The notes below the pieces were generated by a model. It saw only the letters and a list, made by a program, of their open reading frames with translations, ran no database searches and was not told the origin of the DNA. A DNA stretch of 10,035 nt from an uncultured Anaerolineae bacterium. Its GTDB lineage: Bacteria > Chloroflexota > Anaerolineae > Anaerolineales > Villigracilaceae. Location of the stretch: the NCBI GenBank assembly GCA_903882765.1, contig CAIRYE010000408.1:1-10035 (forward strand), given 5' to 3'. A program made the position numbers and the translations under genes. Shown here piece by piece: positions 1 to 5,396 of the stretch (the first letter of the stretch is position 1; each line of letters opens with the position of its first letter).

Positions 1-483
1 GGGCTGCGAAGCTTGCAAGGCCGGCAGCAGCTCTCGTTATTGCTAAAGTCGCTGCACGACCAGCGTAAGATGGAAGAGATCAGCCATAAAAAGAAACTCC
101 CCTTGTTGGTAAAGATCGCGCCTGATCTATCGGAGGCGGAAATGGAAGACGCGGTGGGGGTGATCGTGGATGAAAAAATGGACGGCATCATTGCCACAAA
201 TACCACCATTGGCAGAACGGGCCTAAGCTCAGCCAAGCGCGATGAGACCGGCGGGCTTAGCGGCAAACCGCTTACCAAGCTCAGTGACGACATGCTGGAG
301 AAGGTTGTGAAATTGGCGCAAGAGCGCGTTCCTGTGGTGGGCGTTGGCGGCATAATGGACGAGGCGGATGCGCAACGAAAGCTTGACCTTGGCGCTAGTT
401 TGGTGCAGGTTTATACCGGCCTGATCTATAGCGGCCCCGGGTTGGTAAAGCGGATCAACAAGGTGTTGGTTTCCCGAAAATAA
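1..483 (+). CDS. pyrD: Dihydroorotate dehydrogenase, class 2 (quinone-dependent), C-terminal half, 5' end outside window
   Basis: This enzyme oxidises dihydroorotate to orotate in pyrimidine synthesis; class 2 enzymes pass electrons to membrane quinone. The frame is open from base 1 to TAA at 481-483 (160 residues visible), so the real start lies upstream; the TTG at 13 is not the start. The first visible residues, GLRSLQ, match the end of the family's SPNTPGLR-type substrate loop. Further on are KIAPDL (orotate/FMN-binding lysine), GIIATNTT, the class-typical ETGGLSGKPL, VGVGGI (FMN phosphate binding) and the terminal QVYTGLIYSGPGL. The order and spacing agree with the last half of E. coli PyrD as I remember it, and ETGGLSGKPL argues for class 2 over class 1. 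No defect is visible. It is followed after 52 bp by a tRNA gene that has its own promoter box, so the two are probably separate transcripts. Confidence 0.95.
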   Translation, partial: GLRSLQGRQQLSLLLKSLHDQRKMEEISHKKKLPLLVKIAPDLSEAEMEDAVGVIVDEKMDGIIATNTTIGRTGLSSAKRDETGGLSGKPLTKLSDDMLEKVVKLAQERVPVVGVGGIMDEADAQRKLDLGASLVQVYTGLIYSGPGLVKRINKVLVSRK

Positions 484-519
484 GCACCGCGATAGGCGGA
501 GAAAGCAAAATTTCTACGT

Positions 520-525
520 TATAAT
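520..525 (+). promoter_or_regulatory. -10 box of the tRNA-Arg promoter
   Basis: A perfect TATAAT ends 10 nt before the first base of the tRNA, which suits a start at or a few bases upstream of the mature 5' end. No recognisable -35 hexamer is found 16-18 bp upstream, where the sequence is GGCGGAGA-like. Confidence 0.6.
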
Positions 526-535
526 ATGGGTTCAT

Positions 536-607
536 GTCCCGGTAGTTCAGTGGATAGAACTGGGCACTCCTAAGGCTCAAACGTGGGTTCGATTCCCTCC
601 TGGGACA
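536..607 (+). tRNA. tRNA-Arg, anticodon CCU (reads AGG)
   Basis: The 72-nt sequence folds as a cloverleaf by eye. The acceptor stem GTCCCGG (536-542) pairs with CTGGGAC plus one G-U and ends in discriminator A607. The D stem GTTC/GAAC has 4 bp. The anticodon loop CTCCTAA puts the anticodon CCT at 569-571. The T arm is closed by GGG/CCC around TTCGATT. The 3' CCA is not encoded. Two stem positions are not Watson-Crick: A31-G39 closing the anticodon loop and U50-U64 in the T stem. The loop with the CCT anticodon and the G1 to A73 layout agree with bacterial tRNA-Arg(CCU). It is a single tRNA, not part of a cluster in this window. Confidence 0.92.
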
Positions 608-628
608 CAAAAAGATGGCATGCAAGTA

Positions 629-679
629 AAAAAGCACTTCGGATGTTAGAAGAATTTTCTAACCATCGAGGTGCTTTTT
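629..679. terminator. Bidirectional intrinsic terminator between tRNA-Arg and the acyltransferase gene
   Basis: Arms 634-645 (GCACTTCGGATG) and 664-674 (CATCGAGGTGC) pair with one G-U and one bulged G. The stem continues as GTTAGAA/TTCTAAC with a bulged C, over a 5-nt loop. A628-633 lies on one side and T675-679 on the other, so a U-tract follows the hairpin on either strand. It can end both the plus-strand tRNA transcript and the minus-strand acyltransferase transcript, whose stop codon is 66 bp away. Confidence 0.85.
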
Positions 680-744
680 CGTTGGTAAGCGAATCGTTAG
701 TGCTAGAACAGTAGAATCTTTAAATTGAGGTAAGGAGATCGTTC

Positions 745-2796
745 TTATGGTGCTGTGGGGTTCAGAAGAGTTTGGCTCAATGCTTCTTGAAAGCCGGAAA
801 CCATCCGTAATTGCCCGAGGGTGGACAGGTGATTCCAATCCTTATACAGCGGTAAATTATTCTCTAGCACATCACAGGTGCTTCCATTTGGGCAGAAGAG
901 ATCGGTGGTGGTGATGAAACGAATATCGGGGTATGTGATAGCGGCTTTTTGAAAGGCTGCTTCAACGGCGGCGTTGCGCGTAGTATAAGACTCTAGGCTG
1001 GTGGCGATCAGGCTGGTGGTATCACGGCCGGAGATGCTGGCGATAAAATGCGCTGAGGGTACATCGTAGGCGATCTCTGGCAGGGCGTGTACCACGATCA
1101 CTTGGTAGCCTTTTTGTCGAAGTATTTTTACCGTTTCAATAAACAAGTGTCTGAAGACGGCGGCATTCTCTTCTGGCGGTTCTACCTTCCTTCGACTGTC
1201 AGCTATTCGAAGAGGAGGGTTGTTTTTTTCCGCTTGCAGGGTTTCAACACCATTGGTATATAAAGGCCAACGCGAAGCCATGATGATGGTCTTGATGGAA
1301 GGGTTGTTTTCAAGATACGCCATAAACCCCTGATTATTTTTGTCGCAAGTATTATCGGAAACCCCATTATTGAAGAATTGGACATTCAAGATGGGTGGGC
1401 AACGGTTCTCTGAGATCATTACCCCAGAAATGCCAACGTTATTGGCTGCCTTCTCAGCGCTGATCGAGAGATTTGGCGCATGGGAATCACCCCACAAGGC
1501 AAAGCTCGGCTGAAGAGATGGATCCCCTAAGAGGCAAACCTCAATGTTATGTTTTTCAAGATCATCACACTGTTTGGTGTCCGCGGTACTCCAATTCCAC
1601 AGCGATGTTTCGGGGATGCTTGCACTAGGGAAGCGCTTTGGAAGGCCATCGAAAGAAGCCGTGACAAAGTAAGCCAATAGAAAGATGGGAACGATCGCCC
1701 CAGCGCCAAGCAGTATCTTTTTGTTCGGAAACGCGGTTGCCGATCGAAACGGTGTTTCAATGAACTTCCACGAAAGAGTGCTGGCGATGATGCTGACGAG
1801 CAGGAGGGAGCCCATCGCCAGTGAGTTGAAGGGTTGAATGGCGTAATAACGAGTGAAAACGATAATGGGCCAGTGTAAAAGGTAAAGGGAGTAGGATATC
1901 TTGCCGATAAAGACCATTAGCGGGTTGCCGAGTACGAACTCGCCGGTCCGATTCTGCCCAGATGTAAGCGCGCTAATGACCATCGCTGAACCGATCACCG
2001 GGAAAACCGCGACTGCCCCCCGAAAGACAATTTGGTCCACGTTGAAATAGGCGCTTACGGCAATAAAGCCAAGCCCAACAGGCACCCCAAGTTCGCGGAT
2101 CCATCTGGATTGGCGAAGTGGATAGATGGCGATAAAACCACCCGCCATCAGTTCCCAAGCGCGGAAGTAAGGCAGGTAGAAGGTATCTTGGGGTTTGTTT
2201 TGGCTAACAACGAGGTAGGCGAAAAGAGAGGCCGCGAAGAGAACAACGAAACTGATCGAAACGAACTGTTTTTGTTTGCCCATCTTGCCACCAGCCCACC
2301 ATAAACCGAAGAGAGTAAGCGGGTAAAAGAGATAGAACTGTTCCTCCACCGAAAGCGACCAGATGTGCAGCAACGGTTTACCGAGTGCTGGGGTGTCGAA
2401 ATAATTGATCTTGGAGTGAAAATAGAGGTTAGCAATTGAAAGAACACTCGCCGCGGTGCTTTCGGATAGCGCTAGCAGGTCTTTCGGGCTATAGAGAAAA
2501 AGACCGGCAATGAAGGTAAGGAATAATGTCGCAAACAGCGCTGGGAATATTCGCCTAATTCGGCGTTGGTAAAAGGTGACCAAAGAAAAGGTGTGGTTTT
2601 CGAGGTCTTTGGTGATGATTCGCGTGATCAGGAATCCAGAAATGACAAAAAATACATCTACGCCCACAAACCCATTAACAAAAAAGGAGAATTCTCCGTG
2701 GTAAGCCAAAACCAACAAAATTGCCACAGCCCGCAAGCCATCAATGGCTGAGATATAACCGGAGCCTTCGCTTTTTTTGTTGATCTGGGAGCTCAT
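745..2796 (-). CDS. Membrane O-acyltransferase, acyltransferase-3 domain fused to C-terminal SGNH domain (OafA/OafB-like)
   Basis: This is a 683-residue two-domain enzyme. Residues about 14-355 form an acyltransferase-3 domain with about ten membrane segments. They include IDGLRAVAILLVLAYH (His33 is the usual catalytic position), GFVGVDVFFVISGFLIT (42-58), RRIRRIFPAL (about 77-86) and HIWSLSVEEQFYLFYP from 144. A further membrane segment (LLGAGAIVPIFLLAYFV) leads into an extracytoplasmic SGNH domain: block I WGDSH with nucleophile Ser438 (436-439), ENRCPP, and the terminal DWNH with Asp653 and His656. All SGNH triad residues are present. Known relatives move acetyl groups across the membrane and onto O-antigen or other surface glycans; the acceptor here is unknown. 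It stands alone, with no glycosyltransferases nearby in the window. The only in-frame ATG upstream of the first domain is at 2796, and no good Shine-Dalgarno precedes it. Confidence 0.93.
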   Translation of the reverse strand: MSSQINKKSEGSGYISAIDGLRAVAILLVLAYHGEFSFFVNGFVGVDVFFVISGFLITRIITKDLENHTFSLVTFYQRRIRRIFPALFATLFLTFIAGLFLYSPKDLLALSESTAASVLSIANLYFHSKINYFDTPALGKPLLHIWSLSVEEQFYLFYPLTLFGLWWAGGKMGKQKQFVSISFVVLFAASLFAYLVVSQNKPQDTFYLPYFRAWELMAGGFIAIYPLRQSRWIRELGVPVGLGFIAVSAYFNVDQIVFRGAVAVFPVIGSAMVISALTSGQNRTGEFVLGNPLMVFIGKISYSLYLLHWPIIVFTRYYAIQPFNSLAMGSLLLVSIIASTLSWKFIETPFRSATAFPNKKILLGAGAIVPIFLLAYFVTASFDGLPKRFPSASIPETSLWNWSTADTKQCDDLEKHNIEVCLLGDPSLQPSFALWGDSHAPNLSISAEKAANNVGISGVMISENRCPPILNVQFFNNGVSDNTCDKNNQGFMAYLENNPSIKTIIMASRWPLYTNGVETLQAEKNNPPLRIADSRRKVEPPEENAAVFRHLFIETVKILRQKGYQVIVVHALPEIAYDVPSAHFIASISGRDTTSLIATSLESYTTRNAAVEAAFQKAAITYPDIRFITTTDLFCPNGSTCDVLENNLPLYKDWNHLSTLGQLRMVSGFQEALSQTLLNPTAP

Positions 2797-2805
2797 AATT
2801 CTGGA

Positions 2806-2814
2806 ATTATATCA
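2806..2814 (-). promoter_or_regulatory. Extended -10 promoter of the acyltransferase gene
   Basis: On the minus strand the sequence reads TGATATAAT, an extended -10 element (TG, one base, perfect TATAAT at 2811-2806). No -35 match lies 16-18 bp upstream, which the TG motif could compensate. Only 9 bp separate the -10 box from the ATG at 2796, so transcription would begin about 2-3 nt before the start codon, giving a leaderless or nearly leaderless mRNA. Confidence 0.5.
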
Positions 2815-2862
2815 TTTTAGAGTTTTTCTACTGCTTGTTAGGCGCTCCATTCCATTTCATCC

Positions 2863-2889
2863 TATAATTAAAGTATCAAGAAATGGAGG
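2863..2889 (+). promoter_or_regulatory. -10 box and ribosome binding site of the universal stress protein gene
   Basis: A perfect TATAAT is at 2863-2868. No -35 is visible at standard spacing; TTGTTA at 2835-2840 is too far upstream (22 bp). GGAGG at 2885-2889 sits 5 nt before the ATG at 2895. This ribosome binding site overlaps the alternative in-frame ATG at 2883, which rules that ATG out as the start. Confidence 0.6.
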
Positions 2890-2894
2890 TACTT

Positions 2895-3317
2895 ATGTTT
2901 GAACAGATCTTGGTAGCGGTTGATGGTTCTCCTCATTCCCTTCGAGCCGCCAATATGGCGGGGGATTTGGCAAGAGAGCATGATGTAAAAACGATCTTCC
3001 TCGTGGCGGTGTACGAACCCATCCCAACCTATCTTGGTGAGCCCAATCTGCAATTGATCATTGACGCTCGTTTGGATGAGGCAAATGCTTTGCTTGAAGA
3101 GGGCATAAAGGGGTTGGGTAACGTTACCTGCGAGGTGCAAACCGAAGTGATGGAAGGGCCGCCGGCAGACGCGATCATCGAAGTGGCGACCGTAAGGCGA
3201 GTGGATCTGGTGATCGTAGGCTCACGTGGACGCGGGCAGCTTACAGGGTTGATCCTGGGAAGCACCAGCCAAAAGGTGGTTGGGCACGCGCCTTGTCCGG
3301 TGCTGGTTGTTCGTTAG
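2895..3317 (+). CDS. Universal stress protein, UspA family, ATP-binding type
   Basis: This 140-residue single-domain cytoplasmic protein has the usual length of the family. It opens with FEQILVAVDGSPHS, the classical first strand and loop with the nucleotide-contacting Asp. It ends with the ATP-binding signature G-2x-G-9x-G-S/T: Gly109, Gly112, Gly122, Ser123, in VIVGSRGRGQLTGLILGS. The tail APCPVLVVR is also typical. Because the signature is complete, this belongs to the ATP-binding subgroup rather than the UspA-like subgroup that lacks it. Such proteins bind ATP as dimers and influence survival under stress; the partner cannot be told from sequence. The start at 2895 is chosen because GGAGG precedes it by 5 nt. 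The gene is monocistronic and convergent with mobA, with only 16 bp between the stop codons and no obvious terminator there. Confidence 0.93.
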   Translation: MFEQILVAVDGSPHSLRAANMAGDLAREHDVKTIFLVAVYEPIPTYLGEPNLQLIIDARLDEANALLEEGIKGLGNVTCEVQTEVMEGPPADAIIEVATVRRVDLVIVGSRGRGQLTGLILGSTSQKVVGHAPCPVLVVR

Positions 3318-3333
3318 CGTACTTAGGTATGAT

Positions 3334-3936
3334 CTATTGCGGGAGGCTTCGATCGAGGCTTTCCGCAATTTTAAACTCGGTGGGGGTGTTCACATTGGTG
3401 AAGGTGATGCCGTGGGAATCGAAGGTACGCACTTCTTCTGTGCTCACTTCCCGCACCCGAACCTGATCGATCCAACTGATGGCTTTCCATTGGTCGGCAT
3501 CGATGGCTTTTTTGATGTAGGTTAGGCAGGGTTCGCGGCGGTAAACCGCATGGAACGGCTCGTATTTTCCGTTGACGCGGGGGATGACCGCGTCGGCATC
3601 TTCTTGCTGGATCAGGTGATATTGGTAGGCAAGCAAGGCGGCGCTGGCAAAGGGCATATCGCAAGCGATCACCGCCACAAAGTCGGTGTTGGCAGCGCTA
3701 AGGGCGGTATAAAGCCCGCCAAGGGCCCCGCGGCCGGGTAAAACATCGGCCACCTTGGGGGTAGGGAAGAGCCGGTAATCGTTAGGTTGGTTGGTGATGA
3801 TCACGCAATGGTCCGCTAGGGCAGCCGTTCGTTCTACCAAGCGCTGCACCAACGGCAAGCCGTTGAAGATCATCAATCCTTTATCTTTCCCCATTCGTGA
3901 CGAAGCGCCGCCGGCTTGTATTGCGATCGTTAGCAT
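3334..3936 (-). CDS. mobA: Molybdenum cofactor guanylyltransferase (MobA)
   Basis: MobA transfers GMP from GTP to molybdopterin to make the bis-MGD cofactor of DMSO-reductase-family enzymes such as formate dehydrogenases and nitrate reductases. From the ATG at 3936 it has 200 residues, normal for the family. The nucleotidyltransferase signature is at residues 6-21 (IQAGGASSRMGKDKGL, with the catalytic-loop Arg14 and Lys19). DVLPGRGALGG follows at 64-74, then the Mg-binding Asp93 in ACDMPF, and KYEPFHAVYR, which resembles the family's second half. An upstream ATG at 3990 would add 18 residues unlike the family and would overlap the divergent amrS start, so I reject it. No other molybdenum cofactor gene is in the window. 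The protein implies that the host makes at least one molybdo- or tungsto-enzyme. CobY- or IspD-like transferases share the fold but not this full signature. Confidence 0.92.
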   Translation of the reverse strand: MLTIAIQAGGASSRMGKDKGLMIFNGLPLVQRLVERTAALADHCVIITNQPNDYRLFPTPKVADVLPGRGALGGLYTALSAANTDFVAVIACDMPFASAALLAYQYHLIQQEDADAVIPRVNGKYEPFHAVYRREPCLTYIKKAIDADQWKAISWIDQVRVREVSTEEVRTFDSHGITFTNVNTPTEFKIAESLDRSLPQ

Positions 3937-3944
3937 ATCATAAT
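3916..3944 (+). promoter_or_regulatory. Candidate amrS promoter inside the 5' end of mobA
   Basis: TTGTAT (3916-3921) and CATAAT (3939-3944) are separated by 17 bp. This would place the start near 3951, just before the AGGAAGAAGG ribosome binding site at 3951-3960. The -10 region overlaps the mobA -10 box on the other strand, so the two promoters should compete for polymerase. The -35 match is weak. Confidence 0.35.
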
Positions 3945-3973
3945 TATAGTAGGAAGAAGGCAGCCACTGTGAA
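3943..3973 (-). promoter_or_regulatory. mobA promoter, predicted leaderless
   Basis: On the minus strand TTCACA (3973-3968, five of six matches to TTGACA) is followed after 19 bp by a perfect TATAAT (3948-3943). Only 6 bp separate the -10 box from the ATG at 3936, so the expected transcription start falls on or next to the A of the start codon. No ribosome binding site could be included in the mRNA. The 19-bp spacer is longer than ideal. Confidence 0.5.
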
Positions 3974-5027
3974 CAAATTCTACGAGACATTGGATATGGC
4001 TACAAAGCAGGCAACCTTGGCGCGAGGCTTGCCTGATGGGAGAGTGCAGTGCTTGGCTTGCGCCCATCGCTGCAAGATCTCAGCTGGGATGCGTGGAATT
4101 TGCCAGGTGCGTTTCAACGAGGATGGCAGGTTGATGGCGCCTTGGGGGTATGTATCGGGGCTGCGGGCAGACCCGATCGAAAAGAAACCCTTCGCTCACT
4201 TTCTCCCGGGTTCCATAGCGCTTACCTACGGAATGTTGGGTTGCAATTTTCACTGCGCCTATTGCCAAAACTGGTTCACCTCGCAGGTACGGCGAGACCC
4301 GGTGTGCGATGAGGCGGTGGGAACGATGCGGGCGATCACGCCGGCGCAAGTGGCGCAGGCAGCCCTCCAAATGAACGCACGTACGGTGGTCTCTTCCTAT
4401 AATGAGCCGTTTATCACCATCGAGTGGTCTACGGCGATCTTTAAAGAAGCCAAAGCCGCCGGTTTGCATACAGCTTTTGTTTCTAATGGTTATGGAACAC
4501 CTGAAGCGATAAACGCGCTGCTTCCGTATCTTTCGGCTATCAAAATTGATCTTAAAAGCAGAAACGATAAAACTTACCGCAAGTTGGGCGGGGTTTTGAA
4601 ACATGTATTGGAAACGATCGAACTTAGTTTGAAAGCGGGGTTATGGGTGGAAGTAGTAACACTCTTGGTGCCGGGGATGAACGACAGCCTCGATGAATTA
4701 TTCGCGCTCACCAAGACAATATCAGGGTATTCAACGACGATTCCCTGGCATGTTACTGGCTTTCACGCCAATTACAAGATGAGAGCCACCGAGAATACCA
4801 CGGCGGAAAGCCTTACCCGCGCCGCGGAGATCGGCAATGAGGCGGGGTTGAAATTTGTCTATGCGGGCAATATTCCGGGTGCGGTGGGCAGTTATGAGGA
4901 TACGCATTGCCCGAGCTGCCGGCAAACGCTGATCATTCGGCGTGGCTACCGAATTCTTGAGAATAGGATCACGGCAGGCGGAAAGTGCCCCCGGTGTAGT
5001 AGCGAGATCCCGGGCATATGGGAGTGA
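3969..5027 (+). CDS. amrS: AmmeMemoRadiSam system radical SAM enzyme (AmrS)
   Basis: This is a 352-residue radical SAM protein of the family usually found with AMMECR1 and Memo proteins; its reaction is, to my knowledge, not settled. The SAM 4Fe-4S cluster motif CxxxCxxC is at Cys92, Cys96 and Cys99 (GCNFHCAYCQNW). An N-terminal cysteine cluster at Cys28, Cys31, Cys35 and Cys45 and a C-terminal zinc-ribbon-like pair of CPxC knuckles (Cys314/317 and Cys340/343, ending IPGIWE) are hallmarks of this family as opposed to PflA-type activases. YNEP and the KIDLKS strand are also typical. I chose the GTG at 3969 because AGGAAGAAGG ends 8 nt before it. The ATG at 3996 has no ribosome binding site and would trim the N-terminus. 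The frame is open back to 3897, but that part overlaps mobA and looks unlike the family. No AMMECR1 or Memo gene is visible in the window. Confidence 0.92.
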   Translation: MNKFYETLDMATKQATLARGLPDGRVQCLACAHRCKISAGMRGICQVRFNEDGRLMAPWGYVSGLRADPIEKKPFAHFLPGSIALTYGMLGCNFHCAYCQNWFTSQVRRDPVCDEAVGTMRAITPAQVAQAALQMNARTVVSSYNEPFITIEWSTAIFKEAKAAGLHTAFVSNGYGTPEAINALLPYLSAIKIDLKSRNDKTYRKLGGVLKHVLETIELSLKAGLWVEVVTLLVPGMNDSLDELFALTKTISGYSTTIPWHVTGFHANYKMRATENTTAESLTRAAEIGNEAGLKFVYAGNIPGAVGSYEDTHCPSCRQTLIIRRGYRILENRITAGGKCPRCSSEIPGIWE

Positions 5028-5181
5028 TTGCGGCATCTATTTTTTTCCGGGGGAACGAAGATCAGAATAGAGAAGGTCGGGGGCATTGATGAGATCGCGT
5101 TGAATATTTGTAGGAAGAAGGAAAAATTGTGCTTAAGAAATAAGCCAAATTGGAGGGAAAGGCGATGACCGTGTACCTAAT

Positions 5182-5201
5182 AACACCCCCGTAATGGTGT
5201 T
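5182..5201. repeat. Small inverted repeat
   Basis: AACACC (5182-5187) and GGTGTT (5196-5201) form a 6-bp perfect stem with an 8-nt loop, CCCGTAAT. No T-tract follows, so it is not a typical terminator. It could be a weak RNA hairpin or an operator half-site pair. Confidence 0.35.
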
Positions 5202-5247
5202 CCCCCTGTAATTTTGATTTGAATAAATTCCCCAACATTAGTTTAAA

Positions 5248-5316
5248 AAAACGAGGATGGATCGCTTTATTTGTTATTCCGTAATAATAATATTCATTAC
5301 ATCGCGGCCTCGTTTT
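5248..5316. repeat. Long-range inverted repeat AAAACGAGG / CCTCGTTTT
   Basis: Two perfect 9-bp arms (5248-5256 and 5308-5316) enclose 51 nt that contain a second inverted pair, GTAAT (5281-5285) and ATTAC (5296-5300). The outer arms carry A- and T-tracts at their ends. The whole lies directly upstream of the transporter promoter region. Confidence 0.45.
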
Positions 5317-5338
5317 CGCTTGAAAAGCCCTATTAATA

Positions 5339-5391
5339 TATAATAAAATTACAAGGTGTTTTCCAAGATTTACCATTTTCAAATAGAGGAG
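5339..5391 (+). promoter_or_regulatory. -10 box and ribosome binding site of the solute-binding protein gene
   Basis: A perfect TATAAT is at 5339-5344 in an A/T-rich tract. At -35, TTCGCT (5315-5320, 18-bp spacer) is only a weak match. A start near 5351 would give a leader of about 46 nt ending in AGAGGAG (5385-5391), 5 nt before the ATG. This strong ribosome binding site fits a highly expressed binding protein. Confidence 0.5.
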
Positions 5392-5396
5392 AAAAA

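Larger units (their letters stand above)
5028..5396. other. 369-bp AT-rich intergenic region upstream of the transporter operon
   Basis: No convincing gene is seen. It contains a T7 run at 5040-5046 without a clear hairpin, a purine-rich stretch around 5050-5160, two inverted repeats (5182-5201 and 5248-5316), a TATAAT at 5339-5344 and the ribosome binding site of the next gene. A nine-codon reading frame at 5165-5194 with a good ribosome binding site is discussed as a finding only. The one long frame here, minus strand 5062-5382, has no recognisable domain and is rejected. Confidence 0.6.

Noticed and set aside
455..637. 60-residue minus-strand frame over the tRNA
   Set aside because: It is the antisense of tRNA-Arg; the RRESNPRLSLRSAQFYPLNY-like product is a well-known false protein produced from reverse-strand tRNA genes.
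2883..2894. Upstream ATG for the universal stress protein
   Set aside because: That ATG overlaps the GGAGG that serves the ATG at 2895, and the family pattern starts right after the second methionine.
3318..3365. Shared terminator between the converging stress-protein and mobA genes
   Set aside because: The palindromic GCTTCGATCGAGGC lies inside the mobA coding end and has no adjacent T-tract; the 16-bp gap itself has no hairpin.
3897..3968. Longer amrS start giving 24 extra N-terminal residues
   Set aside because: The extension overlaps the mobA start and promoter and is Arg/Lys-rich and unlike the family; GTG at 3969 has a strong ribosome binding site.
3937..3990. Longer mobA start at 3990
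   Set aside because: It adds 18 residues before the conserved nucleotide-binding loop, which normally begins within the first ten residues, and it would cover the -10 box.
5028..5050. Terminator for amrS at the T7 run (5040-5046)
   Set aside because: Only a 3-bp stem (GAT/ATC) can be drawn before the T-run, too weak for an intrinsic terminator.
5062..5382. 106-residue minus-strand frame in the intergenic region
   Set aside because: No ribosome binding site, no domain or convincing composition, and it crosses the inverted repeats and the promoter of the binding-protein gene.
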